Source: an uncultured Hyphomicrobiales bacterium (GTDB taxonomy: Bacteria; Pseudomonadota; Alphaproteobacteria; Rhizobiales; Beijerinckiaceae). From it: DNA of 64,000 nt. The notes beneath the pieces were generated by a model. That model was given only the letters and a program-made list of their open reading frames with translations. It did no database searches and was not told the DNA's origin. Below, in pieces: positions 17,236 through 26,503 of the stretch (its first letter is position 1; every line of letters starts with the position of its first letter). The stretch covers positions 62,001-126,000 of the forward strand of contig CAIOVE010000066.1 in the NCBI GenBank assembly GCA_903861645.1, in the 5' to 3' direction. A program made the translations under genes and the position numbers.

Positions 17236-17553
17236 TCAGGCGCCTGCCGAAATGCCCGTGATCTTGACGATCGTCAGATCCTGGCGATGACCTCGCTTGC
17301 GCTTGGAGTGCTTGCGGCGACGCTTCTTGAAGGCGATGACCTTGGGGCCACGCGAGTGCTCGACGATCTCGGCCGAGACGGACGCGCCCGCGACCAGCGG
17401 AGCGCCGGTGGTGGCCTTGTCGCCATCGACGATCATCAGAACGTCGTTGAACGTCACCTTCTCGCCGGCTTCCCCGGCAAGGGTCATGATTGTAATCGTA
17501 TCCTCGGCGGCGACCTTGTATTGCTTGCCGCCGGTTTTAATGACTGCGAACAT
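17236..17553 (-). CDS. rplU: 50S ribosomal protein L21
   Basis: A 105-residue ribosomal protein L21, which binds 23S rRNA. It begins [14 protein letters not shown] and carries the basic [15 protein letters not shown] segment near the C-terminus. It is the first gene of the rplU-rpmA operon, transcribed from the promoter at 17697-17726 through a leader of about 140 bases that contains a terminator-like hairpin. Confidence 0.97.
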   Translation of the reverse strand: MFAVIKTGGKQYKVAAEDTITIMTLAGEAGEKVTFNDVLMIVDGDKATTGAPLVAGASVSAEIVEHSRGPKVIAFKKRRRKHSKRKRGHRQDLTIVKITGISAGA

Positions 17554-17660
17554 CGTTCGTCCTCGTGTTCAACCCGACTCTGACCGAGTGGCCGGTCGGC
17601 TTTTTGGCAGTTAAACCAGCTAACCCGGGCTCGCGCGACCCACCGGAAGCGGGGCAAACG

Positions 17661-17680
17661 AAAAAAGCGGCTCGCGCCGC
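17661..17680 (-). terminator. Terminator-like hairpin in the rplU leader
   Basis: On the minus strand GCGGC-GCGA-GCCGC (17680-17667) is followed by TTTTTT (17666-17661). It lies only about 10-30 bases after the predicted transcription start and about 110 before rplU, with no other minus-strand gene upstream. It therefore looks like an attenuator rather than an end-of-gene terminator. Confidence 0.6.
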
Positions 17681-17696
17681 CTCCCGAAGCGGGGTC

Positions 17697-17726
17697 TCTA
17701 TAGGCGCCGGGGGGCGTTTATGTCAA
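17697..17726 (-). promoter_or_regulatory. rplU operon promoter
   Basis: Minus-strand TTGACA (17726-17721), 18-base spacer, TATAGA (17702-17697). It is a near-consensus sigma-70 promoter, as expected for ribosomal protein genes. Confidence 0.7.
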
Positions 17727-17793
17727 CCGCGCGACCGATTGCGCCGGCCCGCGGCCCGGCCCTATCATGGGGCCAATAACGAGGGAGGAACCC

Positions 17794-18663
17794 ATGGAGC
17801 TTCGCGCGCGCTCGCTGCATCCCGTGTTCGCGGCGGAAATCTCCGGCGCGGACGCCAGCCGCCCCTCTCCCGACCTGCGCGACGCCATCGAGGCGATGAT
17901 GGACCGGCACGCCGTCTGCGTGCTGCCCGGCCAGACCATCGACGCCCACCAGCAGGTCGCCTTCGCGAAAACCTTCGGCGCGCTGGAAAGCCCGCCCCGC
18001 GTGCGCGGCAGCCGGGGCGCGCGCACCGAGAAATTCCCGCCGGAAATCTTCCCCATCACCAACCTGACCGAGGATGGCGACATCCAGTCCGAGGACAACG
18101 CCGCCCGCCAGTACCGGCTGGCCAACGCCCTGTGGCACACCGACAGCACGTTCCGCCAGACCGGCGCGACCTATTCCATGCTGCACGCCTGTGTCATCCC
18201 GCCCGCGGGCGCGGACACCGAGTTCATCGACACGCGGGCCGCCTACGACGCCCTGCCAGAGACGACGAAGCGCCGGATCGACGGGCTGGAGGCAGAACAT
18301 TCGATCTGGGAATCGCGCGGCAAGCTCGGCGGCTACACGCCGACGCCCGAGGAACTGATCGCCCGCCCGCCAGCGCGCCATCCCCTGGTCAAGGTCAACC
18401 CCAACACCGGGCGGCGATCCCTGCTGATCGCCTCGCACGTGTCGCACGTCGTCGGCTGGCCGCGCGACGAGGGCCGCGCGCTGATCGACGAATTGATGGC
18501 CTTCGCGCAACGGCCCGAATGGATCTACGCCCACCGCTGGCGGGTTGGCGATCTCGTCATCTGGGACAACCGCTGCACCATGCACCGCGCCACGCCCTTC
18601 GAGGATTCGAAATACGTGCGCGATCTCCGGCGCGTGACCGTGCGGGAATTCGCGGCGGCGTGA
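17794..18663 (+). CDS. TauD/TfdA-family 2-oxoglutarate dioxygenase
   Basis: A 289-residue non-haem iron, 2-oxoglutarate-dependent dioxygenase similar to TfdA (2,4-dichlorophenoxyacetate) and TauD (taurine). The facial triad is visible: His115 and Asp117 in LWHTDSTF and His264 in CTMHRATPF, with the 2-oxoglutarate arginine in LRRVTVRE. ATG 17794 follows a strong GAGGGAGGAA ribosome site. It is a single gene between the rplU promoter and maeB, with no transporter or regulator beside it. The substrate is not decidable by eye. Confidence 0.88.
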   Translation: MELRARSLHPVFAAEISGADASRPSPDLRDAIEAMMDRHAVCVLPGQTIDAHQQVAFAKTFGALESPPRVRGSRGARTEKFPPEIFPITNLTEDGDIQSEDNAARQYRLANALWHTDSTFRQTGATYSMLHACVIPPAGADTEFIDTRAAYDALPETTKRRIDGLEAEHSIWESRGKLGGYTPTPEELIARPPARHPLVKVNPNTGRRSLLIASHVSHVVGWPRDEGRALIDELMAFAQRPEWIYAHRWRVGDLVIWDNRCTMHRATPFEDSKYVRDLRRVTVREFAAA

Positions 18664-18687
18664 TCGCCGCCGCCCCCGGATTCCCGC

Positions 18688-20970
18688 TCACCCACCAATA
18701 TTGAACGCCGCCAGCGCGGCCATGTTGACGATATCGGAATCGCGCGCGCCGAGCGGCACGATCTGCACCGCCTTGTCGAGCCCGACGATCAGCGGCCCGA
18801 TGACGGTGGCGCCGCCCAGTTCCTGCAACATCTTGGTCGAGATGGACGCGGAGTGGAACGCCGGCATCACCAGCACGTTGGCGGCGTCTGACAGGCGACA
18901 GAACGGATAGGCCGCCATCAGCTCGCGGTTGAGCGCCACGTCGGCGGACATTTCGCCATCGTATTCGAAATCGACCCGCTGCGCGTCGAGAATGCGCACG
19001 GCTTCCTGCACATGCGCCGTGCGCTCGCCCTTGGGATGGCCGAAGGTGGCGAAGGCGAGCAACGCGACGCGCGGCTCGTAGCCCATGCGCCGGGCGACGC
19101 CCGCCGCCTCGATGGCGATCTGCGCGAGCTCGTGGGCGGTCGGCATTTCCGTGATCGCCGTGTCGGCGACAAGGACCGGACGCGCGCGCGCCAGCACCAG
19201 CGAGGCGCCGATGAGCCGATGCCCCGGCCGCGTGTCGATGACGCGACGCACCTCCTCCAGCGCGATGGAGAAATTGCGCGTCACGCCCGTCACCATCGCG
19301 TCGGCGTCGCCGCGCGCCACCATGGCCGCGGCGAAGGTGTTACGGTCGTTGTTGATGAGGCGCTGGCAGTCGCGCATCAGATAACCCTGACGTTGCAGTC
19401 GCTCGTAGAGGAACTGTCCGTAAACATCGTTGCGCGCCGACAGCCGCGCGTTATGAATTTCGATGTTCTTGTCCGACAGATCGAGGCCGGCGGCCTGCGC
19501 GTTGGCGCGCACGCGTTCCTCGCGCCCGACGAGCACCGCCTCGCCCAAGCCCAGATTGACGAAGGACACGGCGGCGCGCAGCACCTGCTCCTCCTCGCCC
19601 TCGGCGAAGACGACGCGCTTGGGATAGCGCCGCACGCTTTCGAACACGCGCTGCAACGCGCCGGCGACCGGATCGCGCCGCGCCGACAATTGCGCCTTGT
19701 AGGTCTTTTCATCCGCGATGGGCTTGCGCGCCACGCCCGTCTCCATCGCCGCCCTGGCGACGGCGGCGGGCACGACGCTGATCAGCCGCGGATCGAAGGG
19801 CACGGGAATGATGTAGTCGCGCCCGAATTTCGGCCGCGCGCCCTGATAGGCGGCGGCGACCTCGTCGGGCACGTCCTCGCGCGCGAGTTCGGCGAGCGCG
19901 TGGGCCGCGGCGATCTTCATTTCCATGTTGATGGTGGTGGCGCGCACGTCGAGCGCGCCGCGGAAGATGTAGGGAAAGCCAAGAACGTTGTTGACCTGAT
20001 TGGGATAGTCCGAGCGTCCCGTCGCCATGATCGCGTCGTCGCGCACGGCGGCGACTTCCTCCGGCGTGATTTCTGGATCGGGATTGGCCATGGCGAAGAT
20101 GATCGGATTTTTCGCCATCGACGCGACCATGGCCGGCGTGATCGCGCCCTTCACCGACAGGCCATAGAAGACGTCCGCGCCTTCCATCGCCTCGGCCAGC
20201 GTGCGCCGGTCGGTCTTGACGGCGTGCGTCGACTTCCACTGGTTCATGCCCTCGGTGCGCCCTTCGTAAATGACGCCCTTGGTGTCGCAGAGAATGACGT
20301 TCTCCGGCGCGAAGCCGATCGCCTTGATGATGTCGAGACAGGCGATGCCCGCCGCGCCCGCGCCATTGCAGACCAGTTTCGTCTTCTTGATGTCGCGACC
20401 CGTCAACGCGAGCGCGTTGATGAGGCCCGCGCTCGAGATGATGGCCGTGCCGTGCTGATCGTCATGGAAGACGGGTATGTCCATCAACTCGCGCAGGCGC
20501 TGCTCGATGATGAAACACTCGGGCGCCTTGATGTCCTCGAGATTGATGCCGCCGAAACCCGCCAGATATTTCACCGCGTTGATGAACTCGTCGGCATCCT
20601 CGGTGGCGATTTCGAGATCGATGGAATCGATGTCGGCGAAGCGCTTGAACAGCACCGACTTGCCTTCCATCACGGGCTTCGACGCCAGCGCGCCGAGATT
20701 GCCGAGCCCGAGAATGGCCGTGCCGTTCGAGATGACGGCGACCAGGTTGCCCTTGGTCGTGTAATCGAAGGCGAGCGCTGGGTCGCGCGCGATGGCGAGC
20801 ACCGGCACGGCGACGCCCGGCGAATAGGCCAGCGACAGATCGCGCTGCGTCGCCATCGGCTTGGTGGCGACGATCTCGAGCTTGCCGGGGCGCCCGCGCG
20901 AATGGAATTGCAGGGCTTCCTGATCCGTGATCGTCGGACGCTTGGGCGTGTGGGTGCTGTCGTCGGCCAT
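18688..20970 (-). CDS. maeB: NADP-dependent malic enzyme with phosphotransacetylase-like domain
   Basis: A 760-residue enzyme that converts malate to pyruvate, CO2 and NADPH. The malic enzyme part (about 1-430) shows SLAYSPGVAVPVLAI, FDYTTKGNLVAVISNGTAIL (split: FDYTTKGNLVAV, SNGTAILGLG), DDQHGTAIISSAG and VCNGAGAAGIA. The C-terminal part (about 435-755) is a phosphotransacetylase-like domain typical of proteobacterial MaeB, thought to be regulatory (acetyl-CoA). Length matches the family. It is monocistronic and divergent from the binding protein at 21141. Confidence 0.95.
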   Translation of the reverse strand: MADDSTHTPKRPTITDQEALQFHSRGRPGKLEIVATKPMATQRDLSLAYSPGVAVPVLAIARDPALAFDYTTKGNLVAVISNGTAILGLGNLGALASKPVMEGKSVLFKRFADIDSIDLEIATEDADEFINAVKYLAGFGGINLEDIKAPECFIIEQRLRELMDIPVFHDDQHGTAIISSAGLINALALTGRDIKKTKLVCNGAGAAGIACLDIIKAIGFAPENVILCDTKGVIYEGRTEGMNQWKSTHAVKTDRRTLAEAMEGADVFYGLSVKGAITPAMVASMAKNPIIFAMANPDPEITPEEVAAVRDDAIMATGRSDYPNQVNNVLGFPYIFRGALDVRATTINMEMKIAAAHALAELAREDVPDEVAAAYQGARPKFGRDYIIPVPFDPRLISVVPAAVARAAMETGVARKPIADEKTYKAQLSARRDPVAGALQRVFESVRRYPKRVVFAEGEEEQVLRAAVSFVNLGLGEAVLVGREERVRANAQAAGLDLSDKNIEIHNARLSARNDVYGQFLYERLQRQGYLMRDCQRLINNDRNTFAAAMVARGDADAMVTGVTRNFSIALEEVRRVIDTRPGHRLIGASLVLARARPVLVADTAITEMPTAHELAQIAIEAAGVARRMGYEPRVALLAFATFGHPKGERTAHVQEAVRILDAQRVDFEYDGEMSADVALNRELMAAYPFCRLSDAANVLVMPAFHSASISTKMLQELGGATVIGPLIVGLDKAVQIVPLGARDSDIVNMAALAAFNIGG

Positions 20971-21140
20971 GAAGGGCGCTCGCTCCTCGGTGGCTTCCCG
21001 ACGTTGGGCGCGGGAAGCAATCCCGCGACCTTACAGGCGCGGGACGTCGAACAAAAGCCGCCATTGGTTTGACAGGCGCCCGACGCGGGGCGACCATGCG
21101 CGTAAAGGGCGGCGCGCGCCCGACACGCGGAGGAATCGCC

Positions 21141-22157
21141 ATGAAGCACGCGGTCGCGGCGCTGGTCGCCCTGCTCGCCTCGCCATGCGTGGCCCGCGCG
21201 CAGGCGCCTTCATGGATCATTCCCGAAATACTGGCGGCGGCGAAGGCCGAGGGCACGCTGACGGTCTATTCCTCGACCAACGAGCAGGAAGGCCTGCCGT
21301 TGTGGAAGCTCTACGAGGACGCGACCGGCATCAAGGTCAACTACGTGCGCAACGCGGAGGGACCGATGCTGTCGAAGATCGCGCTGGAGGCGCGCACGGG
21401 ACAACAATCATGGGACGTCCAGAACGCCGGCTCCGTCAATCAGATCCCGCCCGCCCTCGTGCTGGAATGGGCTCCGCCGCTCGCCAGCGAGATCATGCCC
21501 GAGGCGCGCGACCCCAACAAACGCTGGCATGGCGTTTACGCCGGCTACAACGCGCCGCAATACAACACCAATCTCGTCAAGCCCGACGACCTGCCCAAAA
21601 GCTACGAGGACTTTTCGCGGCATCGCGAATGGGCCGGCAAGGTCGTCATCGAGGGCACCGACCGCGAATGGATGGAATCGATCTTCATCCATTACGGTCG
21701 CGACAGGGGCCGCAAGCTGCTTGAGGACATCGTCGCGACGCTCAACCCGATCGTGCTCGACGGGCATTTCGCCATGGCGCGCCAGATCGCGTCGGGCGAA
21801 TACCCGATCATGTTGACCAATTACACGATGTTGACGACCAATCTGAAGCAGCAGGGCGCGCCGACCGATTATCTGCCGCTTGATCCCGTGTCGGTATGGT
21901 TCGGCATGGTCGGCGTCAACAAGAACGCCCCGCACCCGAACGCGGCGAAACTGGCGGCGAATTTCCTGCTCAGCCGCGAGGCGCAGGCGTTGTCTTCCAC
22001 CCTCGGCGGGCGCATCCCCACGCGACCCGACGTGGCCTCGAACCCGCCCGACGTGCGCGCCCGCCTTGGCCAGAAAAAGCTGATCTTCCTGCAACTGTCG
22101 GCCGATCAGGCGAAGGCCTCGCAAAAGACCTTCGACGAGATATTCAGAAAGCGCTGA
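21141..22157 (+). CDS. Fe3+-type (FbpA-like) ABC solute-binding protein
   Basis: A 338-residue periplasmic receptor with a Sec signal peptide (AVAALVALLASPCVARAQA). The mature part starts IIPEILAAAKAEGTLTVYSS, the usual opening of FbpA-like extracellular solute-binding family 1/6 proteins. ATG 21141 follows GGAGGAAT. No permease or ATPase gene is adjacent: maeB is divergent and acuI converges 3 bases downstream. Despite the family label, many such orphan receptors bind small organic ligands rather than iron. Confidence 0.82.
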   Translation: MKHAVAALVALLASPCVARAQAPSWIIPEILAAAKAEGTLTVYSSTNEQEGLPLWKLYEDATGIKVNYVRNAEGPMLSKIALEARTGQQSWDVQNAGSVNQIPPALVLEWAPPLASEIMPEARDPNKRWHGVYAGYNAPQYNTNLVKPDDLPKSYEDFSRHREWAGKVVIEGTDREWMESIFIHYGRDRGRKLLEDIVATLNPIVLDGHFAMARQIASGEYPIMLTNYTMLTTNLKQQGAPTDYLPLDPVSVWFGMVGVNKNAPHPNAAKLAANFLLSREAQALSSTLGGRIPTRPDVASNPPDVRARLGQKKLIFLQLSADQAKASQKTFDEIFRKR

Positions 22158-22160
22158 GAC

Positions 22161-23147
22161 TCAACCGACCTCGACGACGACGCGCCCGCGCACCTTGCCG
22201 TCGAGAATGTCGCGGGCGGTGTCAATGACGCGGTCGAAGGGAATCGTGGTCGTCATCGCGGCGAGGCGCGCGCCATCGAGATCGCGCGCCAGGCGCGCCC
22301 ACGCCTCGATGCGGCGGGCCATCGGACACATGACGCTGTCGACGCCCAGCAGCGACACGCCGCGCAGGATGAACGGCGCGACGGTCGCCGGCAGGTCCAT
22401 GCCCTGCGCGAGGCCGCAGGCCGCGACGGCGCCCGCGTATTTCGTCTGCGCCAGCAGGTTGGCGAGCGTGTGCGAACCAACGCTGTCGACGCCCGCCGCC
22501 CAGCGCTCCTTGCCGAGCGGGCGGCTCTTCTCCGACAGTTCCTTGCGCTCGATGATTTCGGCGGCGCCAAGGCCCCTCAGGTAATCGGCTTCCTCGGGAC
22601 GCCCCGTGGAGGCGATCACCGACCAGCCCGCCTGGGCCAGTAACGCGACCGCGACCGAGCCGACGCCGCCCGCGGCGCCCGTGACGACGGCCGGACCATC
22701 GGCGGGCTTCAATCCATGCCGTTCGAGCGCGAGCACGCACAGCGCCGCCGTCAGGCCCGCCGTGCCGATGGACATGGCTTGCGCCGCGGACAGCCCCGCC
22801 GGCAGCGGCGCGAGCCAGTCGCCGCGCACCCGCGCGCGTTGCGCGTAGCCGCCGAGATGCGTTTCGCCAACGCCCCATCCCGTCAGCACGACCGCGTCGC
22901 CCGGCTTGAAGCCGGCGTGGGCGGAGCTTTCGACCACGCCGGAAAAATCAATGCCGGGGATCATGGGAAAGCGTCGCACGACGGGCGACTTGCCGGTGAT
23001 CGCGAGTCCATCCTTGTAGTTGACCGTCGAATGGGTGACGCGCACGGTCACGTCGCCGTCCATCAGGTCGGCGTCGTCGAAATCCACGTAAGACGCCGCC
23101 GTGCCGGTCTCGGTCTTGTCGATGCGGATGGATTTGAACGTCGCCAT
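22161..23147 (-). CDS. acuI: Acrylyl-CoA reductase AcuI / YhdH-type quinone oxidoreductase
   Basis: A 328-residue medium-chain dehydrogenase/reductase without the structural zinc site. AcuI reduces acryloyl-CoA to propionyl-CoA with NADPH, detoxifying acrylate and serving 3-hydroxypropionate routes. Landmarks are [40 protein letters not shown] and the nucleotide loop [12 protein letters not shown]. Length agrees with YhdH/AcuI. It is monocistronic, converging with the binding-protein gene. Confidence 0.85.
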   Translation of the reverse strand: MATFKSIRIDKTETGTAASYVDFDDADLMDGDVTVRVTHSTVNYKDGLAITGKSPVVRRFPMIPGIDFSGVVESSAHAGFKPGDAVVLTGWGVGETHLGGYAQRARVRGDWLAPLPAGLSAAQAMSIGTAGLTAALCVLALERHGLKPADGPAVVTGAAGGVGSVAVALLAQAGWSVIASTGRPEEADYLRGLGAAEIIERKELSEKSRPLGKERWAAGVDSVGSHTLANLLAQTKYAGAVAACGLAQGMDLPATVAPFILRGVSLLGVDSVMCPMARRIEAWARLARDLDGARLAAMTTTIPFDRVIDTARDILDGKVRGRVVVEVG

Positions 23148-23246
23148 TTCGTGCCTCCGGCCAGATGTCGGCGGCGACTTTTGGCTTGGGAACGCGACGC
23201 GTCAATAGCCGCGTCGCCCGGTCCGGCGCGTCTTTGGTCTAATCCG

Positions 23247-24497
23247 TCAGGCGGCGGCGAGCGCCTCGCCGCGCGCGACCGGCTTCTCGACGATCGGCAG
23301 ATTGACGAGGGCGGAAAACACGCCAAAGCCGATGGAAAGCCACCAGATCGGCATGTAGGAGCCCAGCGACTCGCGCGCCCAGCCGGCGATCATCAGGCCG
23401 GAGAATCCGCCGATCTGATGCGACAGAAAGGCGAAACCGTAAAGCGTGGAGAAGTAGCGCGTGCCAAACATGACACCGATCAGCGACGACGTCGGCGGCA
23501 CCGTCGACAGCCACAACAGGCCGGACAGCGCGCCGAACAGATAGGCCGACCACGCCGTCGGCGGCAGCATAATGAACATCAGCGTCACCAGCGCGCGCGA
23601 CAGATAGATTCCCGACAGCACCCAGCGCTTGGGGAAGCGCCCCGACAGCCAGCCCGACGACAGCGATCCGAAAATATTGAAGATTCCGACGAGCGCGAAG
23701 GCCCAGTAACCGACCTGCGGTGGAATGCCCGCCTCGACGACGTATTTTTGGAAATGCACGGTGACGAAGGCGAGCTGAAACCCGCAGGTGAAGAAGCCGA
23801 GCACCAGCAGCACGTAGGAGCGGTGGTGGAAGGCCTCCACGAGGGCCTCCCGGAACGATTGTTGCGGCCCGACGGCGATTTTCGGCTGCGACTTCATCGG
23901 CGTGGACGCCACGAACTGGCACAGGGGAATGACGAAAAGCATCAGCGCGCCGAAGGCGATCGTCGTTGTCTGCCAGCCGAGGTTTCCGACCATGCCGCCC
24001 GCGATCGGCGAGAACAGAAACTGCCCGAAAGAGCCCGCCGCCGTGCCCGCGCCAAAGGCGAAGGAGCGCATGTGCTCCGGCACCAGCTTGGCGAGCGCGC
24101 CGATCACGAGGTTGAACGAACAGCCCGACAGGCCAAAGCCCATGAGCAGGCCGGCTGTCAGGGTGAAACTCAGCGGCGTCGACGCATAGGCCATCAACGC
24201 GAGCCCGGACCCGTAAAGAATAAGTCCGATCGTCAGCACGCGGGCCGAACCGTAACGGTCCGCCATCGCGCCGGCGAAGGGCTGGCCCAGACCCCAGAAC
24301 AGATATTGCAAGGCCATCGCATACGAGAAGACATCGCTGCCCCAGCCGCGATCCTTGAGGATCGGCAACTGGAACACGCCCACCGCCGAGCGCGGCCCGA
24401 ACGTGAGAATGGCGATGACACAACCGAACATGATGATCATTTCGGGCGGCAGACGCCGTTGCGCCGGCGGCGCCCGTTCGGTTGTCGATGTCGACAT
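23247..24497 (-). CDS. MFS transporter (OFA/monocarboxylate type)
   Basis: A 416-residue inner-membrane carrier with about twelve hydrophobic segments. The first membrane segment contains FGPRSAVGVFQLPIL, and FAGAMADRYGSARVLTIG is the MFS signature loop. The pattern with SLSSGWLSGRFPKRW in the second half resembles oxalate/formate antiporter and monocarboxylate carriers. I chose ATG 24497 (MSTSTTERAPPAQRR); an upstream start at 24587 would add 30 residues with no family likeness. Substrate unknown; it is 100 bases upstream of acuI on the same strand, so shared transcription is possible. Confidence 0.83.
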   Translation of the reverse strand: MSTSTTERAPPAQRRLPPEMIIMFGCVIAILTFGPRSAVGVFQLPILKDRGWGSDVFSYAMALQYLFWGLGQPFAGAMADRYGSARVLTIGLILYGSGLALMAYASTPLSFTLTAGLLMGFGLSGCSFNLVIGALAKLVPEHMRSFAFGAGTAAGSFGQFLFSPIAGGMVGNLGWQTTTIAFGALMLFVIPLCQFVASTPMKSQPKIAVGPQQSFREALVEAFHHRSYVLLVLGFFTCGFQLAFVTVHFQKYVVEAGIPPQVGYWAFALVGIFNIFGSLSSGWLSGRFPKRWVLSGIYLSRALVTLMFIMLPPTAWSAYLFGALSGLLWLSTVPPTSSLIGVMFGTRYFSTLYGFAFLSHQIGGFSGLMIAGWARESLGSYMPIWWLSIGFGVFSALVNLPIVEKPVARGEALAAA

Positions 24498-24676
24498 TTG
24501 CTGTCCTGGAGTTCTTGTTAATTGGGACTTTCGCCCCTCCCTCCACCTTTTTGAAGGATAGGGGGGCCAATGGCAACCTTGAGCCATGTCGCTCGCGCGG
24601 ACGTGAATTGGCGGGATCGCATGGCTCGGGTACCAATATCAATGGTCGCCGGGGAGCGACTTTTGGGGGGAAAGCC

Positions 24677-25345
24677 ATGCTTCGTAAATCCTATTTGATC
24701 GCCGCCGGCCTGCTGGTCACCGCCACGTGGAGCCTCGAGGCCCGCGCGCAGGCGGCGAAGGAGCCGATGACGTTTTTCGTTTCGAGCGTCGGCTCGGGCA
24801 AGGGCGCGGACCTCGGCGGCCTCGCGGGCGCGGACGCCATCTGCCAGAAGCTGGCGACGGACGCCGGCGCGGGCTCGTTGACCTGGCATGCCTATCTGAG
24901 CACGTCGAGCTACAAGGGCGGAACAATCGTCAACGCCCGCGACCGCATCGGCAATGGCCCATGGCACAACGCCAAGGGCGAGCTGATCGCGCATAACATC
25001 GACGAGTTGCATGGCAAGAACAGCATCGTCTCGAAGCAGACGGCGCTGACCGAAAAAGGCGCCGTCGTGAATGGCCGCGGCGACACGCCCAACCAGCACG
25101 ACATTCTCACGGGTTCGCGGCCCGACGGCACCGCGTTGCTCGGCGCGACGGACTCGACCTGCTCGAACTGGACGAGCGGCGCGGACGACGGCTCGGCGAT
25201 GCTGGGCCACCATGACCGCACCGGCCTGAGCCTCGATCCGCCCATGCTGTCGTGGAACTCGGCGCACCCGTCGGCCGGGTGCAGCCAGCCGAAACTGGTG
25301 CAGACCGGCGGCGCGGGCCAGCTCTATTGTTTCGCGGTTCGCTGA
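24677..25345 (+). CDS. Secreted lectin-like (C-type lectin-fold) protein
   Basis: A 222-residue exported protein with a signal peptide of about 25 residues (YLIAAGLLVTATWSLEARAQA). The mature part starts FFVSSVGSGKGADLGGLAGADAIC and continues with LTWHAYLSTS, a pattern found in proteins called lectin in rhizobial genomes, with four cysteines that could form two disulfides. Ends GGAGQLYCFAVR. ATG 24677 follows GGGGGGAAAG. It stands alone between a divergent MFS gene and comF. The sugar-binding role is by family name only. Confidence 0.65.
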   Translation: MLRKSYLIAAGLLVTATWSLEARAQAAKEPMTFFVSSVGSGKGADLGGLAGADAICQKLATDAGAGSLTWHAYLSTSSYKGGTIVNARDRIGNGPWHNAKGELIAHNIDELHGKNSIVSKQTALTEKGAVVNGRGDTPNQHDILTGSRPDGTALLGATDSTCSNWTSGADDGSAMLGHHDRTGLSLDPPMLSWNSAHPSAGCSQPKLVQTGGAGQLYCFAVR

Positions 25346-25351
25346 GCCAGA

Positions 25352-26182
25352 ATGGGGGCCATGAACGAGTGGCTCCCCGTCGGCGTTGAATCATCCAGCG
25401 CCCCCGAACGTCCCGCGTCGCGACCTCGAATCGCGGCGCGGCTGGGCGGCGTCGCCAGCCGCCTTGGCAAATACGCCCTCGATCTGGTCTATCCGCCTTC
25501 CTGCCTGTCGTGCCGGGCGGCGGTGGAGGCGCCGGGCACGCTCTGCCCGACCTGCTGGAACGCGGTGCGCTTCATCGACCGCCCCTATTGCGAACGTCTT
25601 GGCACGCCCTTCGCGCAGGATCTGGGGCCTGGCCTGCTATCGCCCGAGGCGATCGCCGATCCGCCGGTCTGGGCGCGCGCGCGCGCCGTGGCGATCTACG
25701 ACGACGGCCCGGCCCGCGCCCTGATCCAGCGTCTCAAATATTATGACCGAATGGAAATCGCCCGCCCGCTCGGCCGTTGGATGACGCGCGCCGGCGCGGA
25801 TATTCTGGAGGGCGCCGACCTGCTCGTCCCCGCGCCATTGCACCGGTTGCGGCTCGCGGGGCGCCGTTTCAATCAGGCCATGGCGCTGGCCGCCGAGGTG
25901 TCGCGCCAGACCGGCGTACCCGCCGATCCCCTCGCGCTCGAACGCGTCAAACCGACGCCACCACAGGTGGGCCTGTCGAAGATACAGCGCGCCGCCAACG
26001 TGCAGGGCGCATTTCGCGCGCCCGACGAGGCCCGCCCCCGACTGGAGGGCCGCCGGGTCGTTTTCGTCGACGACGTCCTGACCTCGGGAGCGACAAGCAA
26101 CGCCGCGGCGCGCGCCCTGCTGCGGGCCGGCGCCGCCAGCGTCGATGTGCTGGTCTTCGCCCGCGTCGTGGTCGCGGGATGA
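25352..26182 (+). CDS. comF: ComF-family phosphoribosyltransferase-like protein
   Basis: A 276-residue ComF protein. The N-terminal zinc ribbon is complete, with CLSC, CPTC and a further C in PYCERLG, and the phosphoribosyltransferase domain carries VVFVDDVLTSGATSNAAARAL, the PRPP-binding loop. ComF is needed for DNA uptake in naturally competent bacteria; its molecular reaction is unsettled. Either ATG 25352 or ATG 25361 could be the start. It is followed by grxC and a DUF1178 gene on the same strand, an order conserved in Hyphomicrobiales. Confidence 0.88.
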   Translation: MGAMNEWLPVGVESSSAPERPASRPRIAARLGGVASRLGKYALDLVYPPSCLSCRAAVEAPGTLCPTCWNAVRFIDRPYCERLGTPFAQDLGPGLLSPEAIADPPVWARARAVAIYDDGPARALIQRLKYYDRMEIARPLGRWMTRAGADILEGADLLVPAPLHRLRLAGRRFNQAMALAAEVSRQTGVPADPLALERVKPTPPQVGLSKIQRAANVQGAFRAPDEARPRLEGRRVVFVDDVLTSGATSNAAARALLRAGAASVDVLVFARVVVAG

Positions 26183-26187
26183 AGATA

Positions 26188-26215
26188 TTGTGACGGGGCG
26201 ACGACTTCCCATATA
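26188..26215 (+). promoter_or_regulatory. Candidate grxC promoter
   Basis: TTGTGA (26188-26193), 16-base spacer, CATATA (26210-26215), 21 bases before the grxC ATG. It would give grxC a start independent of comF. Confidence 0.4.
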
Positions 26216-26236
26216 AGGGGCTCGAAGGAAGCCGAC

Positions 26237-26494
26237 ATGCCCAGCGTCACCATCTACACCAAAATGTACTGCCCTTATTGCGACGCCGCCAAGGAGCTGC
26301 TGCGCAAGAAGAGCGTCGCCTTTGACGAGGTGTCCGTCGATGGCGACCGCGTCGCCCAGCAGGCCATGGCGGCGCGCGCCAACGGGCGATCGACCGTGCC
26401 CCAGATTTTCATCGGCGAGACCCATGTCGGCGGCTGCGACGATCTTTACGGTCTCGAACAGGCGGGTCGTCTCGACGCCCTGCTGTCGGCCTGA
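26237..26494 (+). CDS. grxC: Glutaredoxin 3
   Basis: An 85-residue dithiol glutaredoxin, which reduces disulfides and mixed glutathione disulfides with GSH. The active site is CPYC in IYTKMYCPYCDAAK; the glutathione-binding cis-proline region is RSTVPQIFIG, followed by HVGGCDDLYGLE. Family length. ATG 26237 follows AAGGAAG. It lies between comF and the DUF1178 gene, 9 bases before the latter. Confidence 0.95.
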   Translation: MPSVTIYTKMYCPYCDAAKELLRKKSVAFDEVSVDGDRVAQQAMAARANGRSTVPQIFIGETHVGGCDDLYGLEQAGRLDALLSA

Positions 26495-26503
26495 CGCGCG
26501 CCC

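Noticed and set aside
19012-21072. 686-codon open frame on the plus strand
   Set aside because: Antisense shadow of maeB, low-complexity charged sequence, no ribosome site or motif.
22716-24521. 601-codon plus-strand frame
   Set aside because: Antisense to acuI and the MFS gene; extremely Arg/Gln/His-rich, typical of a shadow frame.
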